From NCBI GenBank assembly GCA_013177795.1, contig JABLXY010000002.1:558001-622000 (forward strand): 64,000 bases of DNA. Reading direction: 5' to 3'. The notes under the pieces are model-generated. The model worked only from the letters and a program-made list of their open reading frames with translations. It was not told where the DNA came from and searched no databases. Shown here piece after piece: positions 1-8,681 of the stretch (position 1 is its first letter; each line of letters opens with the position of its first letter). This stretch comes from Syntrophaceae bacterium (lineage in GTDB: Bacteria; Desulfobacterota; Syntrophia; Syntrophales; UBA2192). The position numbers and the translations under genes were made by a program.

Positions 1-135
1 GCGCGCCTTGCGCACGACCCCGGCCCGTTCCCCGCGAAGATCCCCGCGGGTGATCCGTGCCCGTGCCGTGGGAACGTCCCTCATCCCGGCCGGGCCCGGC
101 GCTTCGGGGGGCATCGAGACGGCTGCCCGCGCGGG

Positions 136-160
136 CCCCGCAGCCCGCTGCGGGGTTTTT
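136..160 (+). terminator. Intrinsic terminator near the left edge
   Basis: CCCCGCAG and CTGCGGGG form an 8-bp perfect stem around a 4-base loop, followed directly by five T. It points rightwards, so it probably ends a plus-strand transcript entering from outside the window. Bases 1-300 otherwise hold no convincing gene; the open frames there look like GC-rich noise. Confidence 0.7.
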
Positions 161-300
161 CGCCTTCCGCGCGTCCACCGCGGTGCGGCGGGTGCGCGGT
201 GAGCCCTTCATTTCTTCGCCGGGCTGTGATAGGGAAGAGATACCGATCCTGCGCTTTCCCGGTTTTCGCGACCATTCGTTTCCCGTGGGGGTGATTGGAC

Positions 301-738
301 ATGGCCCGTCGAAAACAGCCCGCCGCCAAGATCGATCTCAAGGCGCTGGAGGCATCGGAGATCCGCGTGCGCCTCAAGGAGCTGGGCCCCGTGGCGGAGA
401 TCCGGCTCACCCGCTCCAACCTGCCCCTGTTCGAGGAGGACGAGTTCGAGCTCTCCCTCGCCTGGGGGGGCCAGCGGAAGAAATTCAAGGTCCCCGTCGG
501 GGAGGGCAAACCGCTCTTCGGCGCGCTGCCCGACTCGGTGACGCCGATGGCCGACCGCAAGCCGCAGAAGGGCGGCGAGACACTCGTCCGCGAGCTCACG
601 CTGGCCGGCGCCGCGGGGGAGGCGACCTTTCCCATGAGCCTGGGCTACGCCGTCCCCGAGGAGTGGAAGCCCCTCGTGAAGGTCTACAGCCGCATCATCG
701 AGATGGCGAGAAACTACAGCGGCTGGCAGGTGTTCTGA
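301..738 (+). CDS. Hypothetical protein, 145 aa
   Basis: I do not recognise this protein. It is soluble and highly charged, with no signal peptide or membrane segment. The N-terminus is basic (Met-Ala-Arg-Arg-Lys), followed by a mixed alpha/beta pattern and a C-terminus ending in Gly-Trp-Gln-Val-Phe. The ATG at 301 is preferred over a TTG at 295 because a GGGGGTG ribosome site lies about 7 bases upstream. It stands alone between a terminator on the left and a regulated TRAP operon on the right. Third-position GC matches the neighbours, which supports real coding. Confidence 0.7.
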   Translation: MARRKQPAAKIDLKALEASEIRVRLKELGPVAEIRLTRSNLPLFEEDEFELSLAWGGQRKKFKVPVGEGKPLFGALPDSVTPMADRKPQKGGETLVRELTLAGAAGEATFPMSLGYAVPEEWKPLVKVYSRIIEMARNYSGWQVF

Positions 739-837
739 AACGGGTTCCCCAACACCCGGAAACCCGCGACGCCGGCCCCCGCTGCCCGGCGGGAGGCGGC
801 CGCGACGGGGGGATGGGCCCCTTCACCCTTGAATGGG

Positions 838-883
838 TTGCCAGGCAGGTTTTTTTCCAGTAAGGTGATGCACCATCGGTGCA
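838..883 (+). promoter_or_regulatory. Putative promoter with inverted-repeat operator for TRAP operon 1
   Basis: TTGCCA (838-843) and TAAGGT (861-866) are spaced by 17 bases, a plausible sigma-70 pair. The inverted repeat TGCACC-ATC-GGTGCA (869-883) sits where transcription would start, a typical place for a repressor site. The dctP start lies 45 bases further on. The repeat is seen directly; its role as an operator is inferred. Confidence 0.4.
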
Positions 884-927
884 ATGCCGCCTGGCGTCAA
901 ATACGTCCAACAAAAGGAGGAGACACC

Positions 928-1941
928 ATGAGAAAACCCTTGCACCTCACGCTCCACAAGCTTCCGACATGGGCGGTCCTGCTGTGCGCCGCCGTGATCC
1001 TGACCGCTTTTTCCGGCCATGCGTTTGCCGTGACGCTGACGCTCGGCCACGGGGCATCGCCGGGGAATCCGCGCACCATTGCTGCGGAGGCGTTCGCGAA
1101 GATGGTTGCGGAACGCACGAAGGGCAGCGTCACCATCAAGATCGCGGGCGCCGAGCAGCTCGGGAGCGACGTGGCCATGCTGACGTCCCTGCGGATCGGC
1201 GCGCTCGACCTGACGGCGAACAGCCAGGGCCCGGCCGCCAGCCTCGTCCCGGAAGTGGCCGCCCTGGGCCTGCCCTTCCTGTTTTCCGACGCCGAGGCCG
1301 CCTACAGGGTGCTCAGCGGGCCCGTCGGCGAGAAGTTGAACAAGCGGTTTGCCGAGGTGGGAATCCTGGTCCTGGACTGGTGGGACAACGGGATCCGTCA
1401 CATCACGAACTCGAAGCGGCCCATCAACATGCCGGCCGACCTCAAGGGGCTCAAGATCCGCACCCCGGCGGACCCGATGACCGTGGATATCTTCCAGGCC
1501 CTCGGTGCGGCCACCCAGCAGATCGCGTTCGGCGAGCTGTACGTTGCCCTCCAGCAGGGCGTCGTCGACGGCCAGGAGAACCCCCTTGCGAACATCGCCA
1601 GCAACAAGCTCTACGAGGTGAACCGGTACATCTCCCTCTCGGGCCACAAGTGGGAGTGCACCCCGTTCCTGATGTCGCAGGTCGCGGTGAAGAAGCTCAA
1701 GCCGGCCGAGCTCGAGATCGTCAAGGCGGCGGCGAAAGAGGCGGGGGTCCTCCAGCGACGGCTGATGGCCGAAACGGACAGGAAGCTGCTTGCCGAGTTC
1801 AAGGCGAACCCGAACATCGCCGTCAACCAGGCAAACCGGGAGGCGTTCCAGGCGGCGACGGCCGGCGTGGTCGAGAAGTGGAAGGCGAAACCCTTCGGCC
1901 CCTTTGTGACGGAGCTGGTGGCCGCGGCGAAGAAGAAGTGA
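928..1941 (+). CDS. dctP: TRAP transporter substrate-binding protein (DctP family)
   Basis: This is the periplasmic extracytoplasmic solute receptor of a TRAP transporter, 337 aa. A signal peptide covers about residues 1-31 and ends near Ala-Phe-Ala. The mature protein starts with the family-typical LTLGHGASP. The arginine motif KIRTP, which binds the substrate carboxylate in DctP proteins, and the downstream GQENP motif are both present, so an organic acid is the likely ligand. The ATG at 928 has a strong AAAAGGAGG site 8 bases upstream. Gene order dctP-dctQ-dctM with short gaps marks one operon. The exact substrate cannot be read from the sequence. Confidence 0.93.
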   Translation: MRKPLHLTLHKLPTWAVLLCAAVILTAFSGHAFAVTLTLGHGASPGNPRTIAAEAFAKMVAERTKGSVTIKIAGAEQLGSDVAMLTSLRIGALDLTANSQGPAASLVPEVAALGLPFLFSDAEAAYRVLSGPVGEKLNKRFAEVGILVLDWWDNGIRHITNSKRPINMPADLKGLKIRTPADPMTVDIFQALGAATQQIAFGELYVALQQGVVDGQENPLANIASNKLYEVNRYISLSGHKWECTPFLMSQVAVKKLKPAELEIVKAAAKEAGVLQRRLMAETDRKLLAEFKANPNIAVNQANREAFQAATAGVVEKWKAKPFGPFVTELVAAAKKK

Positions 1942-1948
1942 TCGGCTT

Positions 1949-2521
1949 ATGACCGGTGATCACGGCGGGGGCCCGCCCGTCAAGGGGTCCGACGGCCGGC
2001 GCATCGCGCTGGCCGCAGCGGACGGCATGGATCGTTGCATCACGCGGCTGTGCCGTTTCATCGTCCTGGTGACGGGGATCGCGCTGACGGTTCTCCTCAC
2101 CGGCAACGTCGTGGCGCGCTACGTGCTGGCGAGCGGCGGGATCGATGCCGCGCAGGAGCTCCCGGAGCTCCTGTTTCCATGGTTCATCGTCGCAGGGATC
2201 GCTCTGGCCGCGCAGGCCGGCGGCCATCTGGGGGTCGACTGGCTCTACGACCGGCTCGGGCCCCGCGGTCGTGTCTGGCTTTTGCATCTCGTCAACGCGG
2301 TCGTGATTGCATCCTACCTGACCCTCTGCTGGCAGTCGCTGCTGCTGGCGGAGAACACGTGGGTGCAGGTCAGCCCGGTGCTCAAGATCCCGACCAGCCA
2401 GGGGTACCTCGCCGTGGCGCTGGGCTGTCTGCTTCTGGCGCTCGCTGCGGCATGCTCCTCGGTGCGCGTCGCATTGATCGGGCCCGAAAGGCGCTTCACG
2501 CTCACCTACAAAGAGACCTGA
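1949..2521 (+). CDS. dctQ: TRAP transporter small permease (DctQ family)
   Basis: A 190-aa four-helix membrane protein, the small subunit of the TRAP permease. It scaffolds the large DctM subunit and helps dock the substrate receptor. The family pattern is visible: a first hydrophobic helix (LVTGIALTVLLTGNVVARY), then a Glu-Leu-Pro-Glu stretch before the second helix. It begins 7 bases after dctP and stops 2 bases before dctM, so translation is probably coupled. The first ~25 residues are polar; an internal ATG at 2027 is a possible alternative start. Confidence 0.9.
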   Translation: MTGDHGGGPPVKGSDGRRIALAAADGMDRCITRLCRFIVLVTGIALTVLLTGNVVARYVLASGGIDAAQELPELLFPWFIVAGIALAAQAGGHLGVDWLYDRLGPRGRVWLLHLVNAVVIASYLTLCWQSLLLAENTWVQVSPVLKIPTSQGYLAVALGCLLLALAAACSSVRVALIGPERRFTLTYKET

Positions 2522-2523
2522 CC

Positions 2524-3783
2524 ATGAGTTTCGTCCTGACGCTTGCGTTTGTCGTGCTCATGCTGCTCGCCGTCCCGGTGGGGCATGGGATGGTCATCGC
2601 GGCGGCCGTGGCGGTCCTGTGGGACGGGACCCTGCCGCTCATGATCGTGGCCCAGCAGCTGTTTCAGCAGACCCAGTCGTTCCCGATGCTGGCCCTGCCG
2701 TTCTTCATGCTGGCGGGAAGCCTCATGATGGGCGGACGCCTTGGAAAGGAGCTCCTGACCTTCGCCTCCGAGTTCATGAAACGCTTCACGGGGGGCGAGC
2801 TATCGACCACCGTGGTGGCCTCGACCGTGTTCGGCGGGGTTTCCGGCAGCGCCGTGGCCAACTCGTCGGCTCTCGGCCCGGTCCTCATCCCGTGGCAGAA
2901 GAAGTCCGGCTACCCTGCCGGCCTTTGCGCGGCCAACTTGGCCACGTCGTCCGTCATCGACATCCTGATCCCGCCGTCGATCCCGATGATTCTCTACTCC
3001 CTGATCAGCGGCGTGAGCGTGGCCGACCTCTTCATGGCCGGTGTTCTCCCGGGCCTGCTCATGGCGGGAAGCTTCATCTTCCTGTGCTGGTGGATCTCCA
3101 GGCGCCGGGGGTACCGGAAGACGGGGTCCGCGATCGGGGGCAAGGAGCTGCTCCGGCTCGCCGTCCGGTCCTTCCCCGCGCTCGCCATGCCGGTCTGGAT
3201 CCTCGTCTTTCTGCGGTTCGGTGTCGCCACGCCGACCGAGGTGGCCGTGCTCGCCGTCGTCTACTCCATCCTGCTGAGCGTCCTGCTGTACAAGGACCTC
3301 GACTGGGCCCGCTTCAAGGAGGCGATGGTCGAAGCCGGGATCGCGACGGGCATCGTGATGCTGGTGATCATGGGCAGCGCGGCCTGCGGCTGGCTTCTCA
3401 CGTTCGACGAGGTGCCGGCACGATTCGTCGCCTGGGTGTCCGCGACGATCCAGAACCCCTGGCTCATCCTGCTGGCGATGAACGTGGTGCTGCTCGTTGT
3501 CGGCATGCCCCTCGACCTGCCGCCGGCCCTGCTCCTGTTCGGGCCCATCTTCGTGCCGCTGGGGGCATCCCTCGGCCTGGACCCCGTCCAGCTCGGGCTG
3601 ATCATGGTCATCAACCTGGGGATCGGGATCTACACGCCGCCCGTGGGGACCACGCTCTTCATCGCCACGTCCATCGCCAAGTGCTCGCTCGACGAAACGA
3701 CGCGGGAGCTCTGGCCGTTCTTCTTCGCGGCGCTGCTTCTGCTGCTGGCGATCACGTACATCCCGGCGCTGACCCTTTACTGA
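2524..3783 (+). CDS. dctM: TRAP transporter large permease (DctM family)
   Basis: The transport subunit of TRAP system 1, 419 aa with about 12 membrane segments, the normal length for the family. Family signatures include FPMLALPFFMLAGSLM, the FGGVSGSAVANSSALG loop and IPPSIPMI. It uses an ion gradient to move substrate handed over by DctP. It starts 2 bases after the dctQ stop, and the operon may extend into the SDR gene 72 bases downstream. Confidence 0.93.
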   Translation: MSFVLTLAFVVLMLLAVPVGHGMVIAAAVAVLWDGTLPLMIVAQQLFQQTQSFPMLALPFFMLAGSLMMGGRLGKELLTFASEFMKRFTGGELSTTVVASTVFGGVSGSAVANSSALGPVLIPWQKKSGYPAGLCAANLATSSVIDILIPPSIPMILYSLISGVSVADLFMAGVLPGLLMAGSFIFLCWWISRRRGYRKTGSAIGGKELLRLAVRSFPALAMPVWILVFLRFGVATPTEVAVLAVVYSILLSVLLYKDLDWARFKEAMVEAGIATGIVMLVIMGSAACGWLLTFDEVPARFVAWVSATIQNPWLILLAMNVVLLVVGMPLDLPPALLLFGPIFVPLGASLGLDPVQLGLIMVINLGIGIYTPPVGTTLFIATSIAKCSLDETTRELWPFFFAALLLLLAITYIPALTLY

Positions 3784-3855
3784 GGCGGGCAGGGGTTGAG
3801 AAACAGAGTCCATTTGGCAGAGAACGACTTGAAGACAAAAGGAGCACGCGAAGAC

Positions 3856-4614
3856 ATGTCTTTTGAACGGAGGGTTGCCATCGTCACGGGTGCAGGGTCG
3901 CCGAGAGGGATCGGGCGTTCGATCGCCCTGGCACTTGCCGAAAAAGGCGCCGACGTGGTGGTTGCGGATCTGGACCTCCCCGGCGCGGAAACCGTGGCCG
4001 GGGAAATCCGGGCCTTGAAGCGCAATGCCGTCGCCGTCCGGGTCGACGTGACCCGGCAGGAGGATGTCGCCGAAATGGTTCGTCAGGCGCTCGAACGCTT
4101 CAGCCGGATCGACATCCTGGTGAACAACGCGGGGATCACACAGCCGATCAAGGTGATGGACATGACGGAGGCGGACTGGGACCGCATCATGGCCGTCAAC
4201 CTGAAAGGGACCTTCCTCTGCTCCAAGGCCGTTCTCCCCGTCATGGTCAGGCAGGGGTACGGCCGCATCGTGAACATGAGCTCCGTTTCGGCCAAGAGGG
4301 GCGGAGGGGTCTTCGGCGGGGCGCACTACTCTGCGGCCAAGGCGGGCATTCTCGGGTTCGCCAAGGCGCTGGCCCGGGAGGTTGCCGCCCACGGGATCAC
4401 CGTCAACTCCGTGGCTCCCGGGCTGATTGCCACGGACATCCGCGGAGGCCTCGAATCCCCCGAGCGGCAGAAGGAGATGTCCCGGGACATCCCCGTCCAG
4501 AGACTGGGAACGCCGGAGGAGGTCGCCGCGGCCGTCGTTTTCCTGGCGTCCGGGGAAGCCGCCTACATCACCGGTGAGGAGATCGACATCAACGGCGGCT
4601 CCCACATGGATTGA
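3856..4614 (+). CDS. SDR family NAD(P)-dependent oxidoreductase (FabG-like)
   Basis: A 252-aa classical short-chain dehydrogenase/reductase. The cofactor-binding GAGSPRGIG motif is near the N-terminus, NNAG follows at about residue 90, and the catalytic Ser and Tyr-x-x-x-Lys (YSAAK) are in place. The C-terminus ends with the family-typical GEEIDINGG. The ATG at 3856 is chosen because the frame upstream is not protein-like and AAAGGAG precedes it. Position after the TRAP genes suggests it oxidises or reduces the imported acid or a downstream hydroxy/keto intermediate. A role in fatty-acid synthesis (3-oxoacyl-ACP reductase) cannot be excluded but is less likely here. Confidence 0.85.
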   Translation: MSFERRVAIVTGAGSPRGIGRSIALALAEKGADVVVADLDLPGAETVAGEIRALKRNAVAVRVDVTRQEDVAEMVRQALERFSRIDILVNNAGITQPIKVMDMTEADWDRIMAVNLKGTFLCSKAVLPVMVRQGYGRIVNMSSVSAKRGGGVFGGAHYSAAKAGILGFAKALAREVAAHGITVNSVAPGLIATDIRGGLESPERQKEMSRDIPVQRLGTPEEVAAAVVFLASGEAAYITGEEIDINGGSHMD

Positions 4615-4682
4615 CCTGACGGCCTGCCGGATGACGAGGGTTTCCGTGCCCCTTTGCAAAAGGCGGCCGACGGCGGAAGGGG

Positions 4683-5420
4683 TTATCTGAAGACGTCCCG
4701 GATCCTGTCCGCGAGGGAGCGGGTGCCCTTTTCGGCCGCCTTGCGGGCCTCCAGGAGGCTGCGGTTGAGCGAGTCCGCCACGATGGGCATCGTCAGCCGC
4801 TCATGAAGGGCGGCGAGGATCCTGCCGAACACCGCCGAGGGCTCCGCCCCGTCCCCGCCGACGTTGCGGAGGCGCATATCCGGGATCGCCGCGCTTGCCG
4901 CCCCCGAGGGCAGGTCGGGCGTGTGGAGGGTGACGCGGCCGCCCCTGACGATGAACTCCCGGATCAGCAGTTTCCTCCCCGGCCGCTTCCCGCCGGTCTC
5001 CCCGGAGACCAGCCCCGCCTCTTTCGCCTTGCGCCCGGCATGTCTCGCGATGGTCTTGAAGTTGTCCGTGCCGGCGCGCTTCTCGTAGGTGACGTCGGGC
5101 CCGACGATCTCGAGCCGCCGGATCACGAGGGTGTCGGATATCAGGGAGGGCAGCTCCAGGCTCACCGAGACGGAGGCCGCCGTCAGCGCCCGGGGCGAAC
5201 GAAAGCCCTTCGGGTTGCCGAGAGTGAAGTTCGTGATCGTCGCCCGGCCGGAGAGGAAGGACACGCGCACGTCGTCGGCGCGGACCTCCGTCCCCGTGAT
5301 CTCGGGGCCGTAGGCGTTCACGGCCCTCGTGATCCATCCGTCGAGCCACAGGGCGAGGGCGACGGCCCCGATGACGGCAAGCACCGGCAGCATGCCGGCG
5401 GCCACGAGCAGCTTTTTCAT
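4683..5420 (-). CDS. AsmA-like membrane-anchored protein
   Basis: A 245-aa protein with one N-terminal membrane anchor (about residues 5-27), followed by a beta-rich region of the AsmA/DUF748 kind (repeated patterns such as VSFLSGRATITNFTLGNPKGF). Proteins of this group sit in the inner membrane with a periplasmic beta domain and have been linked to envelope lipid traffic. The protein is far shorter than full AsmA, so it is a mini-member. The ATG at 5420 is chosen because the anchor starts there; the longer upstream frame is not protein-like. It is convergent with the SDR gene. Confidence 0.7.
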   Translation of the reverse strand: MKKLLVAAGMLPVLAVIGAVALALWLDGWITRAVNAYGPEITGTEVRADDVRVSFLSGRATITNFTLGNPKGFRSPRALTAASVSVSLELPSLISDTLVIRRLEIVGPDVTYEKRAGTDNFKTIARHAGRKAKEAGLVSGETGGKRPGRKLLIREFIVRGGRVTLHTPDLPSGAASAAIPDMRLRNVGGDGAEPSAVFGRILAALHERLTMPIVADSLNRSLLEARKAAEKGTRSLADRIRDVFR

Positions 5421-5614
5421 CTTCGCTTCACACCGCGGGATATCCCCATGTTCCTCATCCGTATATCGGAAGATTCGATTGGTCCATGAGGGACCGCTCG
5501 CGGAAGCGGGCGGCGGCGCTTCGTGACAAAACCGTAACCCGGCCACCCGTTCGGGTCGAGGCGCCGGGCTTCCAACCCGTCGATATCAATTGGGATTTTT
5601 GTTCGAGTTTGCGC

Positions 5615-5643
5615 TTGCGTTGACCAAGGCAACCTTTTATAAT
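5615..5643 (+). promoter_or_regulatory. Probable sigma-70 promoter for TRAP operon 2
   Basis: TTGCGT (5615-5620) and a perfect TATAAT (5638-5643) are 17 bases apart. They lie 68 bases upstream of the second dctP in an AT-richer stretch that stands out from the GC-rich surroundings. Confidence 0.6.
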
Positions 5644-5710
5644 CATCGCCGTTTCGACGCTTACCGCCCACTCCGGGCAATCATCGAATTCAAAGAAGGA
5701 GAGGCGACGT

Positions 5711-6706
5711 ATGAAAAAGACCTGGACGCTCATGATCGTCATGGTCGTCGCGGCGGCGTTTCTGGCAACGCCCTGCCTCGCGAAGACCACCTGGAACGCA
5801 AACTCGGTCTGGCCTCCGAAGAACCACCACAGCGTGGGGCTCGTGGAATTCGCCGAAAAGGTGAAAAAGGCCACCAACGGCGAACTCGAACTCGTGGTGA
5901 GCACGGGCGGCGCCCTGGGCTACAAGGGTCCCGAGCTGCTGAAGGTCGTCCGGGACGGCCTCCTGCCCGTCTCCGACATGCTCATCAGCGGCGTGGCGGG
6001 CGACGAGAAGGTTTTCCAGATCGTGACGCTGCCCTTCCTGTGCCGGGACTTCGGGGAGCTCAAGACCCTGATCGACATCGCGCGGCCCACCTTCGACAAG
6101 ACGGCGGAGGGCAAGTGGAAACAGAAGATCCTCTACATCGCGCCCTGGCCGGGAGCCGGTCTCTGGACGAAGAAGAAGATCACCACCCTCGAGGAGATGA
6201 AGGGCCTCAAGACCCGCACCTATGACAAGAACGGCGCCCTCGTGATGGAGGCCGTCGGGGCGACCCCGCTGGCGCTGCCCTTCAGCGAGGTGTACACCTC
6301 GCTGCAGACGGGCGTCATCGACTCGGTCATGACCTCCTCCCCCACCGCCGTGGACGCCAAGTTCTGGGAGGTGCTGAAGTACTACCAGCCCTTCAACATC
6401 ACCATCGCCACGAACATGGTCACCGTCAACCTGGCCGCCTTCCGCAAGCTCCCCAAGGCCCAGCAGGACGCCCTCGTGAAGGCCGGCAGGGAGATGGAGG
6501 CCTCCATGTGGCAGAAGGTGCCGCAGATCGACAAGGAGCAGGAGGCCATCAGCAACAAGAACGGCATCGAGACCGTGAAGCCCTCGGCGAAGCTCATCTC
6601 CGACCTCGAAAAGATCACGGAGAAGATCCGCGCCGACTGGCTGAAGGACGCCCCGGCCGAGGGCAAGAAGATCTACGCCGACTACATGAAGAAGGTGAAG
6701 CGGTAG
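5711..6706 (+). CDS. dctP: TRAP transporter substrate-binding protein (DctP family, second system)
   Basis: Periplasmic solute receptor of TRAP system 2, 331 aa. A Lys-Lys signal peptide covers about residues 1-23, and the mature form begins Lys-Thr-Thr-Trp. It shares the DctP fold with the first system but is clearly divergent: the carboxylate-binding region reads LKTRTYDKNG and the later motif is TGVIDSVMTSS. AAGGAG precedes the ATG. The downstream dctQM and pxpABC genes suggest the ligand may be 5-oxoproline or another lactam or amino-acid-like acid; this is inferred from context only. Confidence 0.92.
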   Translation: MKKTWTLMIVMVVAAAFLATPCLAKTTWNANSVWPPKNHHSVGLVEFAEKVKKATNGELELVVSTGGALGYKGPELLKVVRDGLLPVSDMLISGVAGDEKVFQIVTLPFLCRDFGELKTLIDIARPTFDKTAEGKWKQKILYIAPWPGAGLWTKKKITTLEEMKGLKTRTYDKNGALVMEAVGATPLALPFSEVYTSLQTGVIDSVMTSSPTAVDAKFWEVLKYYQPFNITIATNMVTVNLAAFRKLPKAQQDALVKAGREMEASMWQKVPQIDKEQEAISNKNGIETVKPSAKLISDLEKITEKIRADWLKDAPAEGKKIYADYMKKVKR

Positions 6707-6735
6707 GCCGCCGCTGCCGAAGAGACGGACGACGG

Positions 6736-6762
6736 GGACCCCGGGGTTCGCTTCCGGGGTCC
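6736..6762 (+). other. Intercistronic hairpin between dctP and dctQ
   Basis: GGACCCCGG and CCGGGGTCC make a 9-bp perfect stem with a 9-base loop. No T-run follows, so this is less a terminator than an mRNA-stabilising or attenuating hairpin. That would leave the receptor more abundant than the permease, as is common for binding-protein operons. Confidence 0.6.
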
Positions 6763-6799
6763 TTCGTCATCGTAACGGGGGCAGGCGCGGGGACGGGAC

Positions 6800-7336
6800 A
6801 TGAAAAAGCTGATCAACCTCATCGACGGGCTTTCCGGCATCGGAGGGTGGACGGCGGGGGTCTTCATGACCGCGGCGCTGGTCATTTCCGTGGCCGAGAT
6901 CCTCTACCGGAGCCTTCTCGACAGGACCCTCTACATCACCGACGAGTACACGGGCTACCTGATGGCCATGCTCACCTTCATGGGGCTGGCCTACACGCTC
7001 CGTGAGCGGGGCCACATCCGGATGATGTTTCTGCCCCATGTCATCAAGGGAAGGGCCCATGTCATCTACAACATGGCCTGCTACACGGTGGGTTTCCTCT
7101 TCTGCGCGGGGCTGACGCTCTTCACCTGGGAGTTCTTCTGGGACTCCGTGGTCAACGAGTCGCAGTCCATGCAGGTCTCCGAGACCTACCTGGCCATACC
7201 GCAGTTCTTCATGCCCGTCGGCTCATTGCTGCTGACCCTGCAGTTTGCGGCGGAGTTCCTGAAGGGACTTGCCGTGCTGCGGGGCGACACGGAAGGCCTT
7301 CGCATCCTCGAGGAGGCCGATGACCTCGGCCGGTAG
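6800..7336 (+). CDS. dctQ: TRAP transporter small permease (DctQ family, second system)
   Basis: A 178-aa membrane protein with four predicted helices, the small subunit of TRAP system 2. The conserved region around TYTLRERGHIRMMFL (helix 2 end and loop) is typical of DctQ. It is separated from dctP by a stable hairpin and from dctM by 27 bases. Confidence 0.9.
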   Translation: MKKLINLIDGLSGIGGWTAGVFMTAALVISVAEILYRSLLDRTLYITDEYTGYLMAMLTFMGLAYTLRERGHIRMMFLPHVIKGRAHVIYNMACYTVGFLFCAGLTLFTWEFFWDSVVNESQSMQVSETYLAIPQFFMPVGSLLLTLQFAAEFLKGLAVLRGDTEGLRILEEADDLGR

Positions 7337-7363
7337 TTCGACCGCGGCACGGAGTGACATTCG

Positions 7364-8668
7364 ATGAACCTCGACCTGGGACCCGTATCGGCCACGATCT
7401 GCGGCCTGCTGATTCTCTTCCTGGGCGGATCCGTCTGGATCGGCATCGCCCTGTTCCTCGTGGGGATCGGCGGCTTTTTCTTTTACAGCGACGTGGCCTT
7501 CGGCTCGATCATCGCCAACGTCGCCTGGAACCAGACGAGCGGTTCGGCCATGATGGCGCTGCCCTTCTTCATCTGGATGGGGGAGATCCTCTTCCGCAGC
7601 CGCATCTCGGCGGACCTCTTCCGGGGCCTGGCGCCCTGGATGGACGCCATTCCCGGCAGGCTCATCCACGTCAACATCCTGGCCTGCACCTTCTTCGCCG
7701 CCGTGAGCGGATCCTCGGCGGCCACCACGGCCACGGTGGGCAAGATCACCGTGCCCGAGCTGCAGAAGCGCAACTATGACCACGCCCTGTCCATCGGGTC
7801 GCTGGCCGGCGCGGGGACCCTGGGTTTCATGATCCCGCCGAGCATGATGATGCTCGTCTACGGCATCATCGGCGACGTGAGCATCGGCAAGCTCTTCATC
7901 GCGGGCTTCCTCCCCGGCTTCATGCTCGCGGGCCTCTTCAGCGGCTACATCCTGATCCGGTGCCTGATCAACCCGTCGCTGACCCCCAGGGGCGATGACC
8001 GGTTCACCTGGGCGGACCGCATGCGGGCCGTCCCCGCGATCGCCCCCGTGGTCATCCTGGTGCTGCTGGTGCTGGGGAGCATCTACACGGGGTGGGCCAC
8101 GCCCACGGAGGCGGGCGCCGTGGGGGTCGTGGGGGCCTTCTTCTTCGCGGCCCTGACCCGCAGCCTGACCTGGGACGTCTTCCGGGTGAGCCTCATCAAC
8201 TCCGTGAAGACCAGCTGCATGATCATGCTCATCGTCATGGGCGCCTCCTACCTGTCGAACGTCATGGGGTTCCTGGGCATCACGCGGGCCCTCACGCAGG
8301 CCGTGGTCTCCCTCCAGCTGTCGCCCTACATGCTCATCGCCATCCTGACGGTCCTCTACCTGCTCCTCGGGTGCCTCATCGACGGCTTTTCCATGATCGT
8401 CATGACGGCGCCGCTCGTCCTTCCCCTGATCGAGGCGGCCGGGTTCGACCTCGTGTGGTTCGGCATCTACCTCGTGGTCATGATCGAGCTGGCACAGGTC
8501 ACGCCCCCGGTGGGCTTCAACCTCTTCGTCATCAGCAGCCTCAACAACGACGACCTGTTCACCATCGCCAGGGCGGCCTTCCCGTTCTTCCTGCTCATGC
8601 TGCTGGCGACGGTGCTGCTGACGGTGTTCCCCGGGATCGCCCTGTACCTGCCCGGCAAGATGAAGTGA
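7364..8668 (+). CDS. dctM: TRAP transporter large permease (DctM family, second system)
   Basis: A 434-aa polytopic permease. Signatures include MMALPFFIWMGEILFRS, the FFAAVSGSSAATTATVG loop, IPPSMMMLVYG and the late TPPVGFNLFV motif. It works with the preceding small permease and receptor as a secondary transporter. It is followed 13 bases later by pxpA, so transport and 5-oxoprolinase genes look cotranscribed. Confidence 0.93.
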   Translation: MNLDLGPVSATICGLLILFLGGSVWIGIALFLVGIGGFFFYSDVAFGSIIANVAWNQTSGSAMMALPFFIWMGEILFRSRISADLFRGLAPWMDAIPGRLIHVNILACTFFAAVSGSSAATTATVGKITVPELQKRNYDHALSIGSLAGAGTLGFMIPPSMMMLVYGIIGDVSIGKLFIAGFLPGFMLAGLFSGYILIRCLINPSLTPRGDDRFTWADRMRAVPAIAPVVILVLLVLGSIYTGWATPTEAGAVGVVGAFFFAALTRSLTWDVFRVSLINSVKTSCMIMLIVMGASYLSNVMGFLGITRALTQAVVSLQLSPYMLIAILTVLYLLLGCLIDGFSMIVMTAPLVLPLIEAAGFDLVWFGIYLVVMIELAQVTPPVGFNLFVISSLNNDDLFTIARAAFPFFLLMLLATVLLTVFPGIALYLPGKMK

Positions 8669-8681
8669 GAGGAGAGAGCCG

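Noticed and set aside
2800-4659. Long minus-strand open frame (about 619 codons) opposite dctM and the SDR gene
   Set aside because: It is antisense to well-supported genes, rich in Arg/Asp/Gly/His as expected from GC-rich shadow frames, and has no recognisable domain.
6736-6762. Full transcription terminator between dctP and dctQ
   Set aside because: The stem is strong but no T-run follows, and the downstream permease genes must be expressed with the receptor.
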